Of a stretch of DNA of 46,148 nucleotides, positions 20,380 to 29,200 are shown one piece after another (within the stretch, counting starts at the first letter, position 1; each line of letters opens with the position of its first letter). The notes under the pieces are model-generated. The model was given only the letters and a program-made list of their open reading frames with translations. It was not told where the DNA came from and ran no database searches. A program made the position numbers and the translations under genes. The stretch is from Geminocystis sp. M7585_C2015_104 (GTDB taxonomy: Bacteria; Cyanobacteriota; Cyanobacteriia; Cyanobacteriales; Cyanobacteriaceae). The stretch lies in NCBI GenBank assembly GCA_015295805.1, contig DVEF01000096.1, positions 1 to 46,148 of the forward strand, in the 5' to 3' direction.

Positions 20380-20631
20380 ATGAATAACCTTTTTAATCTA
20401 GAGATGCTTCCCTTAGAGACTGTAATCACTGCAGGCTTGTACATCCTCATCAGTCTCCTCTATCTGTTAATTGTGCCTGCCATCGTATACTCTTATCTCA
20501 ACAGTAGATGGTATGTTGCCTCCTCCTTTGAGAGGGGTTTTATGTATTTTCTGGTGTTTTTCTTCTTCCCTGGCATGTTACTATTAGCCCCCTTCCTTAA
20601 TTTTAGACCTCGTCGTCGTCAGTTAAACTAG
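20380..20631 (+). CDS. ndhL: NAD(P)H-quinone oxidoreductase subunit L (NdhL)
   Basis: NdhL is a small membrane subunit specific to photosynthetic NDH-1, the complex that takes electrons from ferredoxin for cyclic electron flow and CO2 uptake in the thylakoid membrane. The 83-residue protein has two hydrophobic segments (about 12-35 and 52-72), the motif YSYLNSRWYVASSFERGFMY between and into them, and a basic tail (RPRRRQLN), all matching NdhL. The order ndhL, DUF3007 gene, trpA is a conserved arrangement in cyanobacteria, which supports the call. The next gene starts 13 bp downstream. Confidence 0.9.
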   Translation: MNNLFNLEMLPLETVITAGLYILISLLYLLIVPAIVYSYLNSRWYVASSFERGFMYFLVFFFFPGMLLLAPFLNFRPRRRQLN

Positions 20632-20644
20632 AAAACACCACAAT

Positions 20645-20941
20645 ATGAAGAGGATTGATGCTATTTTAATCGCCCTTGGGGTTTTCCTTATTGGCGGTTT
20701 TGCCTATCTTCTTTTCCGATTTTTTGGTTTAGACTCCATCGACGCCGGGATATGGAGTCAGACAGTTTTGGTTTTAGGTTTAATTTGCTGGGTTATCACC
20801 TATATTGTTAGAGTTTTCACCAAAAATATGACTTATCACCGCCAAGTCAGAATGTATCAGGAGGCTTTCCTGGCAAAACAGCTAGAAAAAATGTCTCCCG
20901 AAGAGTTAGAAAAACTGATGACAGATGACAATCTTCAATAG
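20645..20941 (+). CDS. DUF3007-like small membrane protein
   Basis: This 98-residue protein has two predicted membrane segments (residues about 5-24 and 36-56) and a soluble helical tail ending in EKMSPEELEKLMTDD. It matches the cyanobacterial/plastid DUF3007 type, which in many cyanobacteria lies directly between ndhL and trpA, as here. The 13-bp gap suggests translation from the ndhL message, and an intrinsic terminator follows. Its function is not established. The location next to ndhL makes a thylakoid or NDH-1-related role possible, but that is inference. Confidence 0.8.
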   Translation: MKRIDAILIALGVFLIGGFAYLLFRFFGLDSIDAGIWSQTVLVLGLICWVITYIVRVFTKNMTYHRQVRMYQEAFLAKQLEKMSPEELEKLMTDDNLQ

Positions 20942-20984
20942 CCGCTCTATCCCGAAAAGACCTTTTATTTCTTTGTCACTATTT

Positions 20985-21009
20985 GCTACAATTGGGTAGC
21001 TTTTTTTTT
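20985..21009 (+). terminator. Intrinsic terminator after the ndhL-DUF3007 pair
   Basis: GCTAC (20985-20989) pairs with GTAGC (20996-21000) around the loop AATTGG and is followed by nine T residues (21001-21009). It separates the ndhL unit from trpA, which begins 52 bp further on. Confidence 0.85.
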
Positions 21010-21060
21010 GAGTTGTATTCGAGAAGTAAATAAAATAATAGGGGGAAATTAAACAGAAAA

Positions 21061-21855
21061 ATGACCTCGGTATCTCAGCGTTTTGCTAAAATAAGAGCAG
21101 AATCCAAATGTGCCCTAATTCCCTTCATAACGGCGGGAGATCCAGATTTACACACGACAAAAAAAGCCCTAAAAATACTCGCAGAAAATGGAGCAGACTT
21201 GATAGAATTGGGTTTACCTTACTCTGATCCCCTAGCCGATGGCCCAGTAATACAGGCAGCAGCCAACCGCGCGTTAAAACGAGGCACGCGTTTTCAGCAT
21301 GTCTTGGAGTTAGTCTCAGAGGTGAATAAAGACATAGAGGCGCCCATTATACTATTTAGCTATTATAATCCAATTTTTCATCGAGGGGTGGAAAATTTTC
21401 TAGAATCCATCGCTCGGGTGGGTGTAAAAGGCTTGGTGGTGCCGGATTTGCCCCTGGAAGAGGCAGAGGAGTTCTTAAGTATAAGCCAGCAAAAGGGCAT
21501 TGAGGTGACATTGTTGGTGGCCCCCACCACCCCCATGGAAAGAATTAAACGAATTGCCAGCAAATCCCAGGGGTTTATTTATCTGGTGAGTGTCACAGGG
21601 GTAACTGGAATGAGGGAGGAGGTGCAAGAAAGAGTTAGGGATTTGCTCGAGCGGCTAAAGTCTGTAACAGAGAAACCTATAGGTGTAGGCTTTGGTATTT
21701 CCAAGCCAGCACAAGCAGCGAAAATCAGGGAATGGGGTGCAGATGCTGTTATTGTAGGTAGTGCCTTTGTCAAAATTCTGGCACAAGAGCCTCCAGAAAA
21801 GAGCCTTGCGGCAGTTGCCCATTTATGTTCTAGTCTTAAAAAGGCACTTGTTTAA
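21061..21855 (+). CDS. trpA: Tryptophan synthase alpha subunit
   Basis: TrpA cleaves indole-3-glycerol phosphate to indole, which is channelled to TrpB. The 264-residue (beta/alpha)8 protein has the catalytic Glu in [20 protein letters not shown] (residues about 44-63) and Asp in [12 protein letters not shown] near 130. It also has the phosphate-binding GVTGMREE and [10 protein letters not shown] segments, and [12 protein letters not shown] near 228. A terminator lies just upstream, so trpA probably has its own promoter in the short spacer. No other trp gene is nearby, which is usual for cyanobacteria, where trp genes are scattered. Confidence 0.97.
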   Translation: MTSVSQRFAKIRAESKCALIPFITAGDPDLHTTKKALKILAENGADLIELGLPYSDPLADGPVIQAAANRALKRGTRFQHVLELVSEVNKDIEAPIILFSYYNPIFHRGVENFLESIARVGVKGLVVPDLPLEEAEEFLSISQQKGIEVTLLVAPTTPMERIKRIASKSQGFIYLVSVTGVTGMREEVQERVRDLLERLKSVTEKPIGVGFGISKPAQAAKIREWGADAVIVGSAFVKILAQEPPEKSLAAVAHLCSSLKKALV

Positions 21856-21942
21856 TCCTCTCCCCCCCCCAAAATCAAGAGGCAAACAGTTATGATTTAG
21901 GTGACAGCCCCAAGCTTATCTATTCTAACCTACCCCAAACCC

Positions 21943-22263
21943 ATGGATAGTAATACCAGTCAAACAACCCTCCAACAAGAAATAGAAAAACTAACCCAAC
22001 AAATTTGGCAATTGGCTTACCAGTATAAGTATGATATTTTTGCCGTGCTTTTGGTGTTAAGAGAATTGGAAAAATTACACAGGAAAATCAGGGAAGAAAT
22101 GTTTGAACCCTCATTACCAGACACCCGACATCAACTATATCTGTTATTAAAACACATTGATGAAGTGGGAGGTTGGCCCTATATCGAGCGAATGAAACTA
22201 AGGGAGATTTGCAAAAACATACTCAAAAAAGAAACTGAAAATGAGGGAGACAATCAGACATAG
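21943..22263 (+). CDS. Small cyanobacterial protein of unknown function
   Basis: This is a 106-residue soluble, mostly helical protein. It begins with a Gln/Glu-rich helix (TLQQEIEKLTQQIWQLAYQY), then a helix with LREVLEKLH-like spacing (FAVLLVLRELEKLHRKIREE), then a region ending WPYIERMKLREICKNILKK. I do not recognise a characterised family. An in-frame GTG at 21901 would add 14 residues; the ATG at 21943 is preferred because the extra residues look non-conserved in type (Pro/Ser-rich), although neither has a clear ribosome-binding site. It follows trpA by 87 bp and precedes the glycosyltransferase-like gene on the same strand. Confidence 0.55.
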   Translation: MDSNTSQTTLQQEIEKLTQQIWQLAYQYKYDIFAVLLVLRELEKLHRKIREEMFEPSLPDTRHQLYLLLKHIDEVGGWPYIERMKLREICKNILKKETENEGDNQT

Positions 22264-22345
22264 TTTTGGAAAGGCCGGGATTTTACACCCCTAGCTGTAG
22301 AATACAATGAAGGCCTGAACTGGTTAATTGACGGACGATATTACC

Positions 22346-24685
22346 ATGTTGTTTGAATATCAAATCCAATTGCGACGAAAACTAAAAAAGATACTACGGA
22401 AGCTAGAGGCAATTCAAACCAGCCGGGAATATGATTTTATTGTCTGTCACTGTGAAGTAAATCAGCGTCAAGGAGTAGGGATTCTCTTAAAAAGACTCTT
22501 CCCCGATAAACAGAAAATAGTCTCAGTCCGCTCCCACAATCTGTATGATGGAAAAGAGGATTTTGCCCGTTTCAGCTTCCTAATCAGTCATGACAATCAC
22601 AAAGACATCTCTGCCGCTATTTCCAAAATACAATCCCTCATAACCAACATCAAGCCTCGAAGAATCCTCGCAATTCCCTACTTCCCCGATGATGTCATAA
22701 ATGCCATCGCCATCAAACGGCTATTTGAAGTCCCTTTGTGCACATACATAATGGACGACCAAAATATATACGCAAAAGGAATCCCCGACGAGTTGATGAA
22801 GGAGTTAATTTCCAATTCAGACTTATGCCTGGGGGTTTCCAGGGAGATTTGTAGGGAGTATGGGGAGAAGTATAACAGAAAATTCTGGTTTTTGCCACCG
22901 GTAGCCCCGGCATCCCTTGTTGTCGACACTGACGTCGTTATGCCTTCTGGGGATAATAAACACGGAATTATTATAGGAAATATTTGGAGTCAACAGTGGC
23001 TGGAAGAGTTAAGGAAAACAGTTAGAAGTAGTGGTATTCCGATTCACTGGTATGGCAATCCCAACAGAGAGTGGCTTTCCTTTAACGAAAAAGAATTAGC
23101 CGCAGATGGCATTATTTTCCATGGTTATCTGGCAGAAGAGGAGTTAGTAGGAAGACTAAGAGAAGCCTCTTTTGCCGTAATACCCACCGCCAGTGAGTTT
23201 AACCCCCAGCAGAGACAAGAAATCGCGCGTCTCAGTCTGCCTTCTCGTATACCCTTTATTGTTGCCACCTCCCATACCCCCATCCTGGTGATTGGCAACC
23301 CAGACACGGCAGCAGCGAGATTTGTCAGACAACACCAATTGGGGACTGTATGTCAATATGATACACAACAATTTCAAAAAACCGTAGCCTGGCTTACCGA
23401 AAAGGAAACTCAACTGTATATCCGTAAGAATGCCCTGAAATTAGCCGCCACTTTTTCGTCTCAGGGTGTGGAAGAATGGATTTGGCAGTCTTTAAAGGAA
23501 AAACACCCATTTGACCAACGTTTTGAAAAACTGGGTAGACTGTTAAAAGATGCCACCGTGGTTATTACCCATAATGAAGTAAACCATAAACATGGCACAG
23601 GTGTACTGGTGAAGAGAATCATTGCCGACACCCCGAATATTTATTCTATACGCACTGATAACCACTATAGTGGCCTGCACAATTTTGGCGATGTCAGCTA
23701 TTGTCTCCCCCACAAGGGAATTACTAGAATACAAGCCTATAAGCTTACCATTGAGCTTTTGGAAGATATTACGGTAAAACGGGGTTTTTGTGTGCCTTAC
23801 TACCCTGACGATTTACTTTTGAGTATAGCCCTGAAGGACATTTTCAATGTGCCCTTGGGAGTCTATATCATGGATGACCAAAATATTGTACTAAACAAAA
23901 TCCCAGACGACTTAATGGCAGAGTTTCTCAGCAAGTGTGATCTGAGACTGGCTACTCATCCGGAATTGAGGGATGCCTATCAGGGAAAATACAACCTGCC
24001 ATTCTACATTTTGCCCGCTGTAGTGCCCCACCATTTGATTAATACCACCCCTGCCACCCCTGATGAGAAATTGTTGAATGCCAAGATTGGTGCTTTAATT
24101 GGCAGTATATGGAGTCCACACTGGTTTGAAATGTTAAGCAATACAGTTACTGGTGCAAAAATCAGGTTGGATTGGTATGGAAATTATTCTTACAATTGGC
24201 TGATAGAATCCCCAGAGGAAATTCGGCAAAAAAGAGGATTGAATCCCTATGGGGTTGTGACGGAAGAGGAATTGGCAGGAAAATTGAAACAATACCCCTA
24301 TGTGGTGGTGCCAACTGGTACACTGGACAGGAGGGATGATAGGCCAGAATTATCCCGTTTGAGTTTACCTGGGAGAATAATTTTTGCTGCCTGTGTCGGC
24401 AATACCCCTATAATTGTCATGGGGAATGAAAACACTCCCGCCGCCAATTTTGTCAAACATTTTGGGATTGGTGTGGTTTGCGACTATAACTCGGACAGTT
24501 TCCTCGCCGCTGTCGATTATATCATTCAACCGCAGACACAAGAAGCCATGAGAACAAAGGCGTCTAAAATCGCGCCTAATTTTTCCGCCAAAGATATTCA
24601 CTATTGGTTATGGGAGTCTCTCTCTCAGGGGAAAGTAGCGGATTTAAGATTTGAAACATTATTCTCTTCTTACTACAACTCTTGA
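22346..24685 (+). CDS. Internally duplicated glycosyltransferase-like protein
   Basis: This protein of about 779 residues consists of two homologous halves of roughly 370 residues. Matching landmarks recur at a constant offset of about 373 residues: PYFPDDV / PYYPDDL, YIMDDQNI / YIMDDQNI, GNIWSQQWLE / GSIWSPHWFE, HWYGNPNREWL / DWYGNYSYNWL, and ARLSLPSRI / SRLSLPGRI. Each half ends like a GT-B glycosyltransferase: an EEELxGxL segment, then a glycine- and proline-rich stretch where a nucleotide sugar would bind. I infer a glycosyltransferase or a related sugar-binding fold. A short basic helix (LRRKLKKILRKLEAIQ) precedes the first half only. An in-frame TTG at 22328 is an alternative start. The FkbM-type methyltransferase gene next door suggests cell-surface glycan synthesis. 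Confidence 0.7.
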   Translation: MLFEYQIQLRRKLKKILRKLEAIQTSREYDFIVCHCEVNQRQGVGILLKRLFPDKQKIVSVRSHNLYDGKEDFARFSFLISHDNHKDISAAISKIQSLITNIKPRRILAIPYFPDDVINAIAIKRLFEVPLCTYIMDDQNIYAKGIPDELMKELISNSDLCLGVSREICREYGEKYNRKFWFLPPVAPASLVVDTDVVMPSGDNKHGIIIGNIWSQQWLEELRKTVRSSGIPIHWYGNPNREWLSFNEKELAADGIIFHGYLAEEELVGRLREASFAVIPTASEFNPQQRQEIARLSLPSRIPFIVATSHTPILVIGNPDTAAARFVRQHQLGTVCQYDTQQFQKTVAWLTEKETQLYIRKNALKLAATFSSQGVEEWIWQSLKEKHPFDQRFEKLGRLLKDATVVITHNEVNHKHGTGVLVKRIIADTPNIYSIRTDNHYSGLHNFGDVSYCLPHKGITRIQAYKLTIELLEDITVKRGFCVPYYPDDLLLSIALKDIFNVPLGVYIMDDQNIVLNKIPDDLMAEFLSKCDLRLATHPELRDAYQGKYNLPFYILPAVVPHHLINTTPATPDEKLLNAKIGALIGSIWSPHWFEMLSNTVTGAKIRLDWYGNYSYNWLIESPEEIRQKRGLNPYGVVTEEELAGKLKQYPYVVVPTGTLDRRDDRPELSRLSLPGRIIFAACVGNTPIIVMGNENTPAANFVKHFGIGVVCDYNSDSFLAAVDYIIQPQTQEAMRTKASKIAPNFSAKDIHYWLWESLSQGKVADLRFETLFSSYYNS

Positions 24686-24770
24686 CTTCTAATACAATCC
24701 CTAACAACTTGTTTTTCAGTCTTATAACCCCCACTCTTTTCATTTCCCTACTTCAATTTCCTGGCCAACT

Positions 24771-26090
24771 ATGTCTTCCAATTCACCAACAAGAGGAATA
24801 GCGAGTTATCTGGCTGATTTGCCCCTATTTAGAAGACTAAAGACAGTAAAAGACTTAATACTAGAAAAACTAGACAACATAGTGGAAAATGACACCTCCT
24901 CTCTGGAGGCCTTGATAGAAATTGCCGAGGCCATTATAGTTCTATACGATACAATTTATACCCAACAGTCTGAAATAATAAACCTAATAGAAAAAAATAA
25001 GTCAAGTATCTTCAAAAGTATTGAGAATCAAAACAAACAACTGTCTGTCGCCAATGTTAACCTAAAAGAAGTGGCAGAAAAACTAAGTCAAATACTGGAT
25101 AGTGTGCATTCTAGTTACAATGAGCTTTTTGAAAAAATTAAAAATTCCGACTCGATACTGCAACAATCTATCCCAGAGATAACAATAAGACTGGAAAAAT
25201 TAAACCAGGAAACTACAAGGCTAAAAGAAACATTAGAGTGTGTCACTACCAGTGAAAAAAAGACAAAAGAAAACCAAGTAGAAAACATAAAACCCTCACC
25301 AATAGTGGTTTCCATCTCAAAAGCGGGGTTAAAACACCCAGAAATGGGTTTGATGGGACACCTATACTCCTTCTTGCCTAGTCGCAAGGCAATAGATGTT
25401 GGTGCTAATATTGGTGAAGTGAGTGAATGCCTACTTAGGGCCGGATATGAGGTTTATAGTTTTGAGCCTTATTTGCCTACCTATGAGAAATTAAAATCCC
25501 GTCTTAGCCACTACCCACAATTTCATTGTTATCCCTTCGCCCTAGGAAATGAAAACACCATCGGCAATCTATACCTAGCCACTGACAAGACTGCCACAAA
25601 GATATACGGCGACGATAGTCTTTACCATAGCCTAATCCCCCACTCCATGCCGGAAAACTTGTCTTTCACTGAGACTGTCACCGTAACAGTCAAAACTTTT
25701 GCAAGTCTACAAAAAAGTGGCATTCTCCCCACAGACATAGGCTTGGTAAAAATAGATACAGAGGGCTTTGACTTACAGGTAATCCGGGGAATGGGGGAGA
25801 CTAACTGCCCCGTCATCATAACAGAATTTTGGGATGAATGTTGTCCCTTTGGCAAGGGGGAAACCTTCAACCGTCTCCCCGATTTGGTTTTCGAAATGCG
25901 ACAGAGAGGCTACCACTGGCACATTGTCATCTATCGCATTTGGGGAAGGGAAAAAATATCTTTCTACTGCAATCAAACAGAGTCTTTAGAAAACAGTTGG
26001 GGCAATGTTTTTTTCTTTAAGGATTATAATCTATTCTCCCAGGCTTACCGGTGGGTAGCATTCGTCTTACCTGAAACCTACCTTGTCTAA
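24771..26090 (+). CDS. FkbM-family methyltransferase with N-terminal coiled coil
   Basis: This is a 439-residue protein. Residues about 25-170 form a long polar helical, probably coiled-coil region (heptad-like stretches such as IIEKNKSSIFKSIENQNKQL). Residues about 185-390 form a FkbM-type SAM-dependent methyltransferase domain. The SAM-binding motif I is AIDVGANIGEVSECL near 207, FEPY follows near 228, and VKIDTEGFDLQVIRGM is near 328. FkbM domains methylate sugar or polyketide hydroxyls and are frequent in glycan gene clusters. The tandem glycosyltransferase-like gene ends 85 bp upstream on the same strand. The coiled coil probably mediates oligomerisation or anchoring to a partner. The substrate is unknown. 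Confidence 0.8.
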   Translation: MSSNSPTRGIASYLADLPLFRRLKTVKDLILEKLDNIVENDTSSLEALIEIAEAIIVLYDTIYTQQSEIINLIEKNKSSIFKSIENQNKQLSVANVNLKEVAEKLSQILDSVHSSYNELFEKIKNSDSILQQSIPEITIRLEKLNQETTRLKETLECVTTSEKKTKENQVENIKPSPIVVSISKAGLKHPEMGLMGHLYSFLPSRKAIDVGANIGEVSECLLRAGYEVYSFEPYLPTYEKLKSRLSHYPQFHCYPFALGNENTIGNLYLATDKTATKIYGDDSLYHSLIPHSMPENLSFTETVTVTVKTFASLQKSGILPTDIGLVKIDTEGFDLQVIRGMGETNCPVIITEFWDECCPFGKGETFNRLPDLVFEMRQRGYHWHIVIYRIWGREKISFYCNQTESLENSWGNVFFFKDYNLFSQAYRWVAFVLPETYLV

Positions 26091-26099
26091 AACTGGCAT

Positions 26100-27590
26100 C
26101 TAAAAACCCCATTCCGTCTGGAAGTCTGCTATCCACTTTTTCAAATAATAGGTAGCTAAACAGTCGTCCTCGTTGTATATCTTTATACAGTTTAACCAGA
26201 AGGGATCTTTTGTCTTTAACCACTGATCATACCAGACAATACACTGGTCACCACCAATAGGAGCACGGGTATAGGAATTACTACCAGTCTTTGGATTACG
26301 CCAATGGAAGCCTAGGTAATTGGCAACAGACTTGAGAGAATAGTTTTCTACCGGCAGGAAAAAGGAATGGGTGAGGATTTTATGTAAGTCGAATAGACGA
26401 GACAACAGAGACTGCAATTGGCTAGCAGGAGTGTTGTAGAAACTAGCCAGTCTTTTTACCGTTTCCACTTCGTATTCAGAATAGTGGAAAATGGGGGCAT
26501 GGGGATACTGTTGGATAAAGTGGAGAAAGTCACGCCAAATTGACTTCTCCTTTTCCGGGGATTTCGCCAAAAAAGTGTGGTATTGTTGACTCATGTTATC
26601 ATTGTCAACCCACAATACCCCCAAAAGATAATCCACATTCCTCCTGGTGTCGGCCTCTATGTCAAAATATATTTCCACAGGAGACTGAGGAAGTGGCAGG
26701 AGATTAGGTTGCCTTAGAATGGGCTTGCCCGATAAAATGGAAATAGCCTGTTGTTTTATTCTCGCCGCCACCTCCCCCTCGGCGGCAAATATTTCCCTTA
26801 AACGGGATAGGGGTGTTTGACAGAGAGTCTCTAAATTGCGAATACCATTACTCACCAACAACTGATACCTATTGGGAGTAATGCCGGGAATTAAAGACAG
26901 ATTTAGACTGGACTTGGCTACCTGATAACAGCCATCATACCAAGGACAAAAACTACAACGCTGACGGGAAATGTAGACGTCGGGAATTTCCTTGTTTCTT
27001 AACATTTCTAAACATTCATTGACCAATTCCCGGGCACGAGGTAACCATATACCCAAATCTACTGGGTGGGGGGAAAGATTATCCTTCAGAAAGATTTCTC
27101 CGCGAGTGATATTTACCCCCTGGAGGCGGTTGAGGATGTCTACCACGAAGGCGAGAATTAACTTATACTCCGGTTTTGGATTCCTCCCTAGACTGGCATT
27201 GACGGGAAAATAACTCCAATTCCCCCAACGAGAAGGGATATTTTGTTTTACCAACAGGGTGGGGGAAGCCATAAGGGTGACAGAGTTACCCCCCTTGTCA
27301 GGCATGTCAACACTGACTACTCCCTGATAGATGCCATTTACCCCCTGACTCATCAGCTGTGTGGTGATGGCGGCCAGTTTTTTATTATCCCTTTCCCCCC
27401 TCAGTCTCGGTTTCTCAGCCTCCAAGTTATAATACTGCAAAGCCTTTTGACTGTGTAATTCTCTTTCCTCCCGTAAAATCCCCAAAAAGTCCTTTTCCTC
27501 TCTTACAGTAGTCAACGAATCATAGACATCTAAAAAAGCGCGACGACGACAACGCTTATAGCGAAACAACAACTCATCTGTTAACAGCAT
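26100..27590 (-). CDS. TM0106-type RecB-like putative nuclease
   Basis: This is a 496-residue protein of the TM0106 type, predicted RecB-family nucleases of unknown cellular role. The N-terminal part looks like a RecB/Cas4-like nuclease fold, with the cysteine cluster RCSFCPWYDGCYQVAK near residues 213-230 and a first cysteine-poor region upstream. A helix-hairpin-helix-like segment follows (ITPNRYQLLVSNGIRNLETL, near 240-260). The C-terminal part is RNase H-like, starting at IYFDIEADTRRNVDYLLGV near 308 and ending at IYNEDDCLATYYLKKW, which supply acidic residues for metal binding. The reading begins at an ATG, and the gene is convergent with the FkbM gene (10 bp between stops). No CRISPR or restriction genes are nearby, so a general DNA-repair role is more likely than defence. 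Confidence 0.8.
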   Translation of the reverse strand: MLLTDELLFRYKRCRRRAFLDVYDSLTTVREEKDFLGILREERELHSQKALQYYNLEAEKPRLRGERDNKKLAAITTQLMSQGVNGIYQGVVSVDMPDKGGNSVTLMASPTLLVKQNIPSRWGNWSYFPVNASLGRNPKPEYKLILAFVVDILNRLQGVNITRGEIFLKDNLSPHPVDLGIWLPRARELVNECLEMLRNKEIPDVYISRQRCSFCPWYDGCYQVAKSSLNLSLIPGITPNRYQLLVSNGIRNLETLCQTPLSRLREIFAAEGEVAARIKQQAISILSGKPILRQPNLLPLPQSPVEIYFDIEADTRRNVDYLLGVLWVDNDNMSQQYHTFLAKSPEKEKSIWRDFLHFIQQYPHAPIFHYSEYEVETVKRLASFYNTPASQLQSLLSRLFDLHKILTHSFFLPVENYSLKSVANYLGFHWRNPKTGSNSYTRAPIGGDQCIVWYDQWLKTKDPFWLNCIKIYNEDDCLATYYLKKWIADFQTEWGF

Positions 27591-27757
27591 TCCCCTTGTG
27601 ATTCAAATAGCAACGGTCATCAGAAATTATAAACTTTCCCACGGCAAAAAAAGAAAAGGGTAGTATCGGCAGTGAGGGTAAGAAAAGATACAAAAATGAA
27701 TCAGACAGGCCGAAACACCCTAGAATATAAGTAAGGAGAGGCTAAAAATACAGACAA

Positions 27758-28651
27758 ATGAGTACAATCAACGTTCGTGGGGTTGACCACTTCTACCAGT
27801 ATATTCCACATGCTGACAATTCTCGCCCCGTTTTAGTATTTGTCCACGGTTGGCTACTGAGTCACTGCTACTGGCTACCATTGATAGAACAATTAAAAGA
27901 CAAATATGCCTGTTTGAGTTATGATCTAAGAGGCTTCGGTAAATCCCAACCCCCTTTCTCCACAAAAAACCACTGTAATGCCTCTTACAGTCTTCACAGT
28001 TACGCCCAGGATTTACAAGCTTTATTGACAGCCTTGGGGATAAAAAAGGCATGGTTGATTGGACACTCTCTGGGTGCTAGTATTGCCTTATGGACTGCTG
28101 ATATTTGTCCCGATATTGTAAGGGGAATATTTTGTATAAATGCCGGTGGGGGCATATACCTACAGGAGGAATTTGAACGTTTCCGCAAAGCCGGGGAAAA
28201 TATAGTTAAATTTCGCCCTCCCTGGTTGCTATTTGTTCCCTTTTTAGATAGAATCTTCGCCAGGATGATGGTGCAACGCCCCCTGGATAAACACTGGGGC
28301 AGACAACGAATAAAAGATTTCCTCAGCGCCAACGCCCAGGCGGCTATTTCCTCCCTACTGGAAGCTACAACAGAAGAGCAAGTGCACTACTTACCACAAA
28401 TAGTTGCCCGTCTATCCCGGCCAGTATACTTTCTGGCAGGCAAGCAAGACAAGGTGATGGAAATCCAATACGTCAACCACCTAGCAAGTTTTCACCGCCT
28501 CTTCCACCAACACCACCAACAGATTGTATTTGAAATTGACAACTGTGGCCATTTTGCTATGCTGGAACAAACAGATACTGTGGTCAGGTACATACTAGAA
28601 TTATTGTATAAACACGAGGAAAATTGTGTCGTAAGTCAGAATCAGTGTTAA
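27758..28651 (+). CDS. Alpha/beta-fold hydrolase
   Basis: This is a 297-residue alpha/beta hydrolase of unknown substrate. The oxyanion-hole motif VFVHGWLLSHCYW lies near residues 28-40, and DLRGFGKSQP follows near 57-66. The nucleophile elbow is IGHSLGAS (Ser near 104), and the catalytic His sits in NCGHFAMLEQ near 270. A charged cap region (about 145-210) separates the core strands. There is no signal peptide, so it is cytosolic. It is divergent from the RecB-like nuclease gene, with about 167 bp between them. The family includes esterases, lipases and hydrolases of ring-cleavage products, and the sequence alone does not choose between them. Confidence 0.85.
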   Translation: MSTINVRGVDHFYQYIPHADNSRPVLVFVHGWLLSHCYWLPLIEQLKDKYACLSYDLRGFGKSQPPFSTKNHCNASYSLHSYAQDLQALLTALGIKKAWLIGHSLGASIALWTADICPDIVRGIFCINAGGGIYLQEEFERFRKAGENIVKFRPPWLLFVPFLDRIFARMMVQRPLDKHWGRQRIKDFLSANAQAAISSLLEATTEEQVHYLPQIVARLSRPVYFLAGKQDKVMEIQYVNHLASFHRLFHQHHQQIVFEIDNCGHFAMLEQTDTVVRYILELLYKHEENCVVSQNQC

Positions 28652-28766
28652 AATGAAAAGGGAAAGGAAAGAGTAAACAATACAGTGGGTCAGTCAAGAA
28701 TGAAAAAATGGAAGTCTAAACTAGCCCTAACACCCCTAACCGAACCCCTCACACCCGTCTTTAGGT

Positions 28767-28883
28767 TATAATAGGAAGGTTGACCACTAGTCTAGGTAGG
28801 GAGATATAAACCCGGAGCCCTCTTAGGGGGCCAGTCGCCCTTTGATGGTAATATGTTGTACAACTAAAACAGAGGAGAAGTCT
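28767..28883 (+). promoter_or_regulatory. Promoter and structured leader of the DUF6679-rnd-smpB run
   Basis: A perfect -10 hexamer TATAAT lies at 28767-28772. No matching -35 is obvious. It would give a leader of about 105 nt before the ATG at 28884. The leader contains a short GC-rich hairpin (GCCCTC, loop TTA, GGGGGC around 28816-28830). The ribosome-binding site is AGGAGAAG, directly before the start. Confidence 0.45.
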
Positions 28884-29198
28884 ATGTTAGACCGCAAGAT
28901 TTACCAATTGTACAAGGAAGGGTGCGAAGTCTCTATTTTCTTGCGGGATCAACAACGCTGGATAGAAGATGCCAGAATCACAGGGATAGAAGGAGACATC
29001 GTTACCATCCGCTACGAAATGGAGGAAGACTATGAAAACTCCTCGTGGGAGGAGATTGTCCGTCTTGAAAGCATAGGCGCCATCAGCCGCAAGTTATCAT
29101 CGGTACCACGGGGATACTATGGAGATATACCTGTTTCCGAAGACTGCCCGGAAGCAGAACAAATTTATCCCCGTCGTCACGAGCAAGATTCCTACTAG
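28884..29198 (+). CDS. DUF6679-like cyanobacterial protein
   Basis: This is a 104-residue acidic protein of unknown function that resembles the widespread cyanobacterial DUF6679 type. It begins MLDRKIYQLYKEGCEVSIFL. The centre (RDQQRWIEDARITGIEGDIV then TIRYEMEEDYENSSWEEIVRLESIGAI) has alternating hydrophobic strands like a small beta-barrel of the Sm/SH3 kind, which is my inference. The tail has VSEDCPEAEQI. The ATG at 28884 is chosen because AGGAGAAG lies directly upstream and relatives begin there; the upstream in-frame ATG at 28842 has none. It is separated by only 2 bp from the RNase D-like gene, so the two are probably translated from one message, with a possible link to RNA processing. 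Confidence 0.75.
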   Translation: MLDRKIYQLYKEGCEVSIFLRDQQRWIEDARITGIEGDIVTIRYEMEEDYENSSWEEIVRLESIGAISRKLSSVPRGYYGDIPVSEDCPEAEQIYPRRHEQDSY

Positions 29199-29200
29199 CC

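Noticed and set aside
26100-27590. Cas4 or another CRISPR nuclease
   Set aside because: The RecB-like part is fused to an RNase H-like domain as in TM0106-type proteins, and no CRISPR array or cas gene is nearby.
28738-28760. Yfr1-like sRNA core (CCTCACAC) upstream of the DUF6679-like gene
   Set aside because: Only eight bases match and the flanking stem-loop structure and terminator of Yfr1 are absent.
28700-28771. Short ORF MKKWKSKLALTPLTEPL... of 23 codons upstream of the DUF6679-like gene
   Set aside because: It has no Shine-Dalgarno sequence, does not resemble known small photosystem or cytochrome subunits, and overlaps the likely -10 element.
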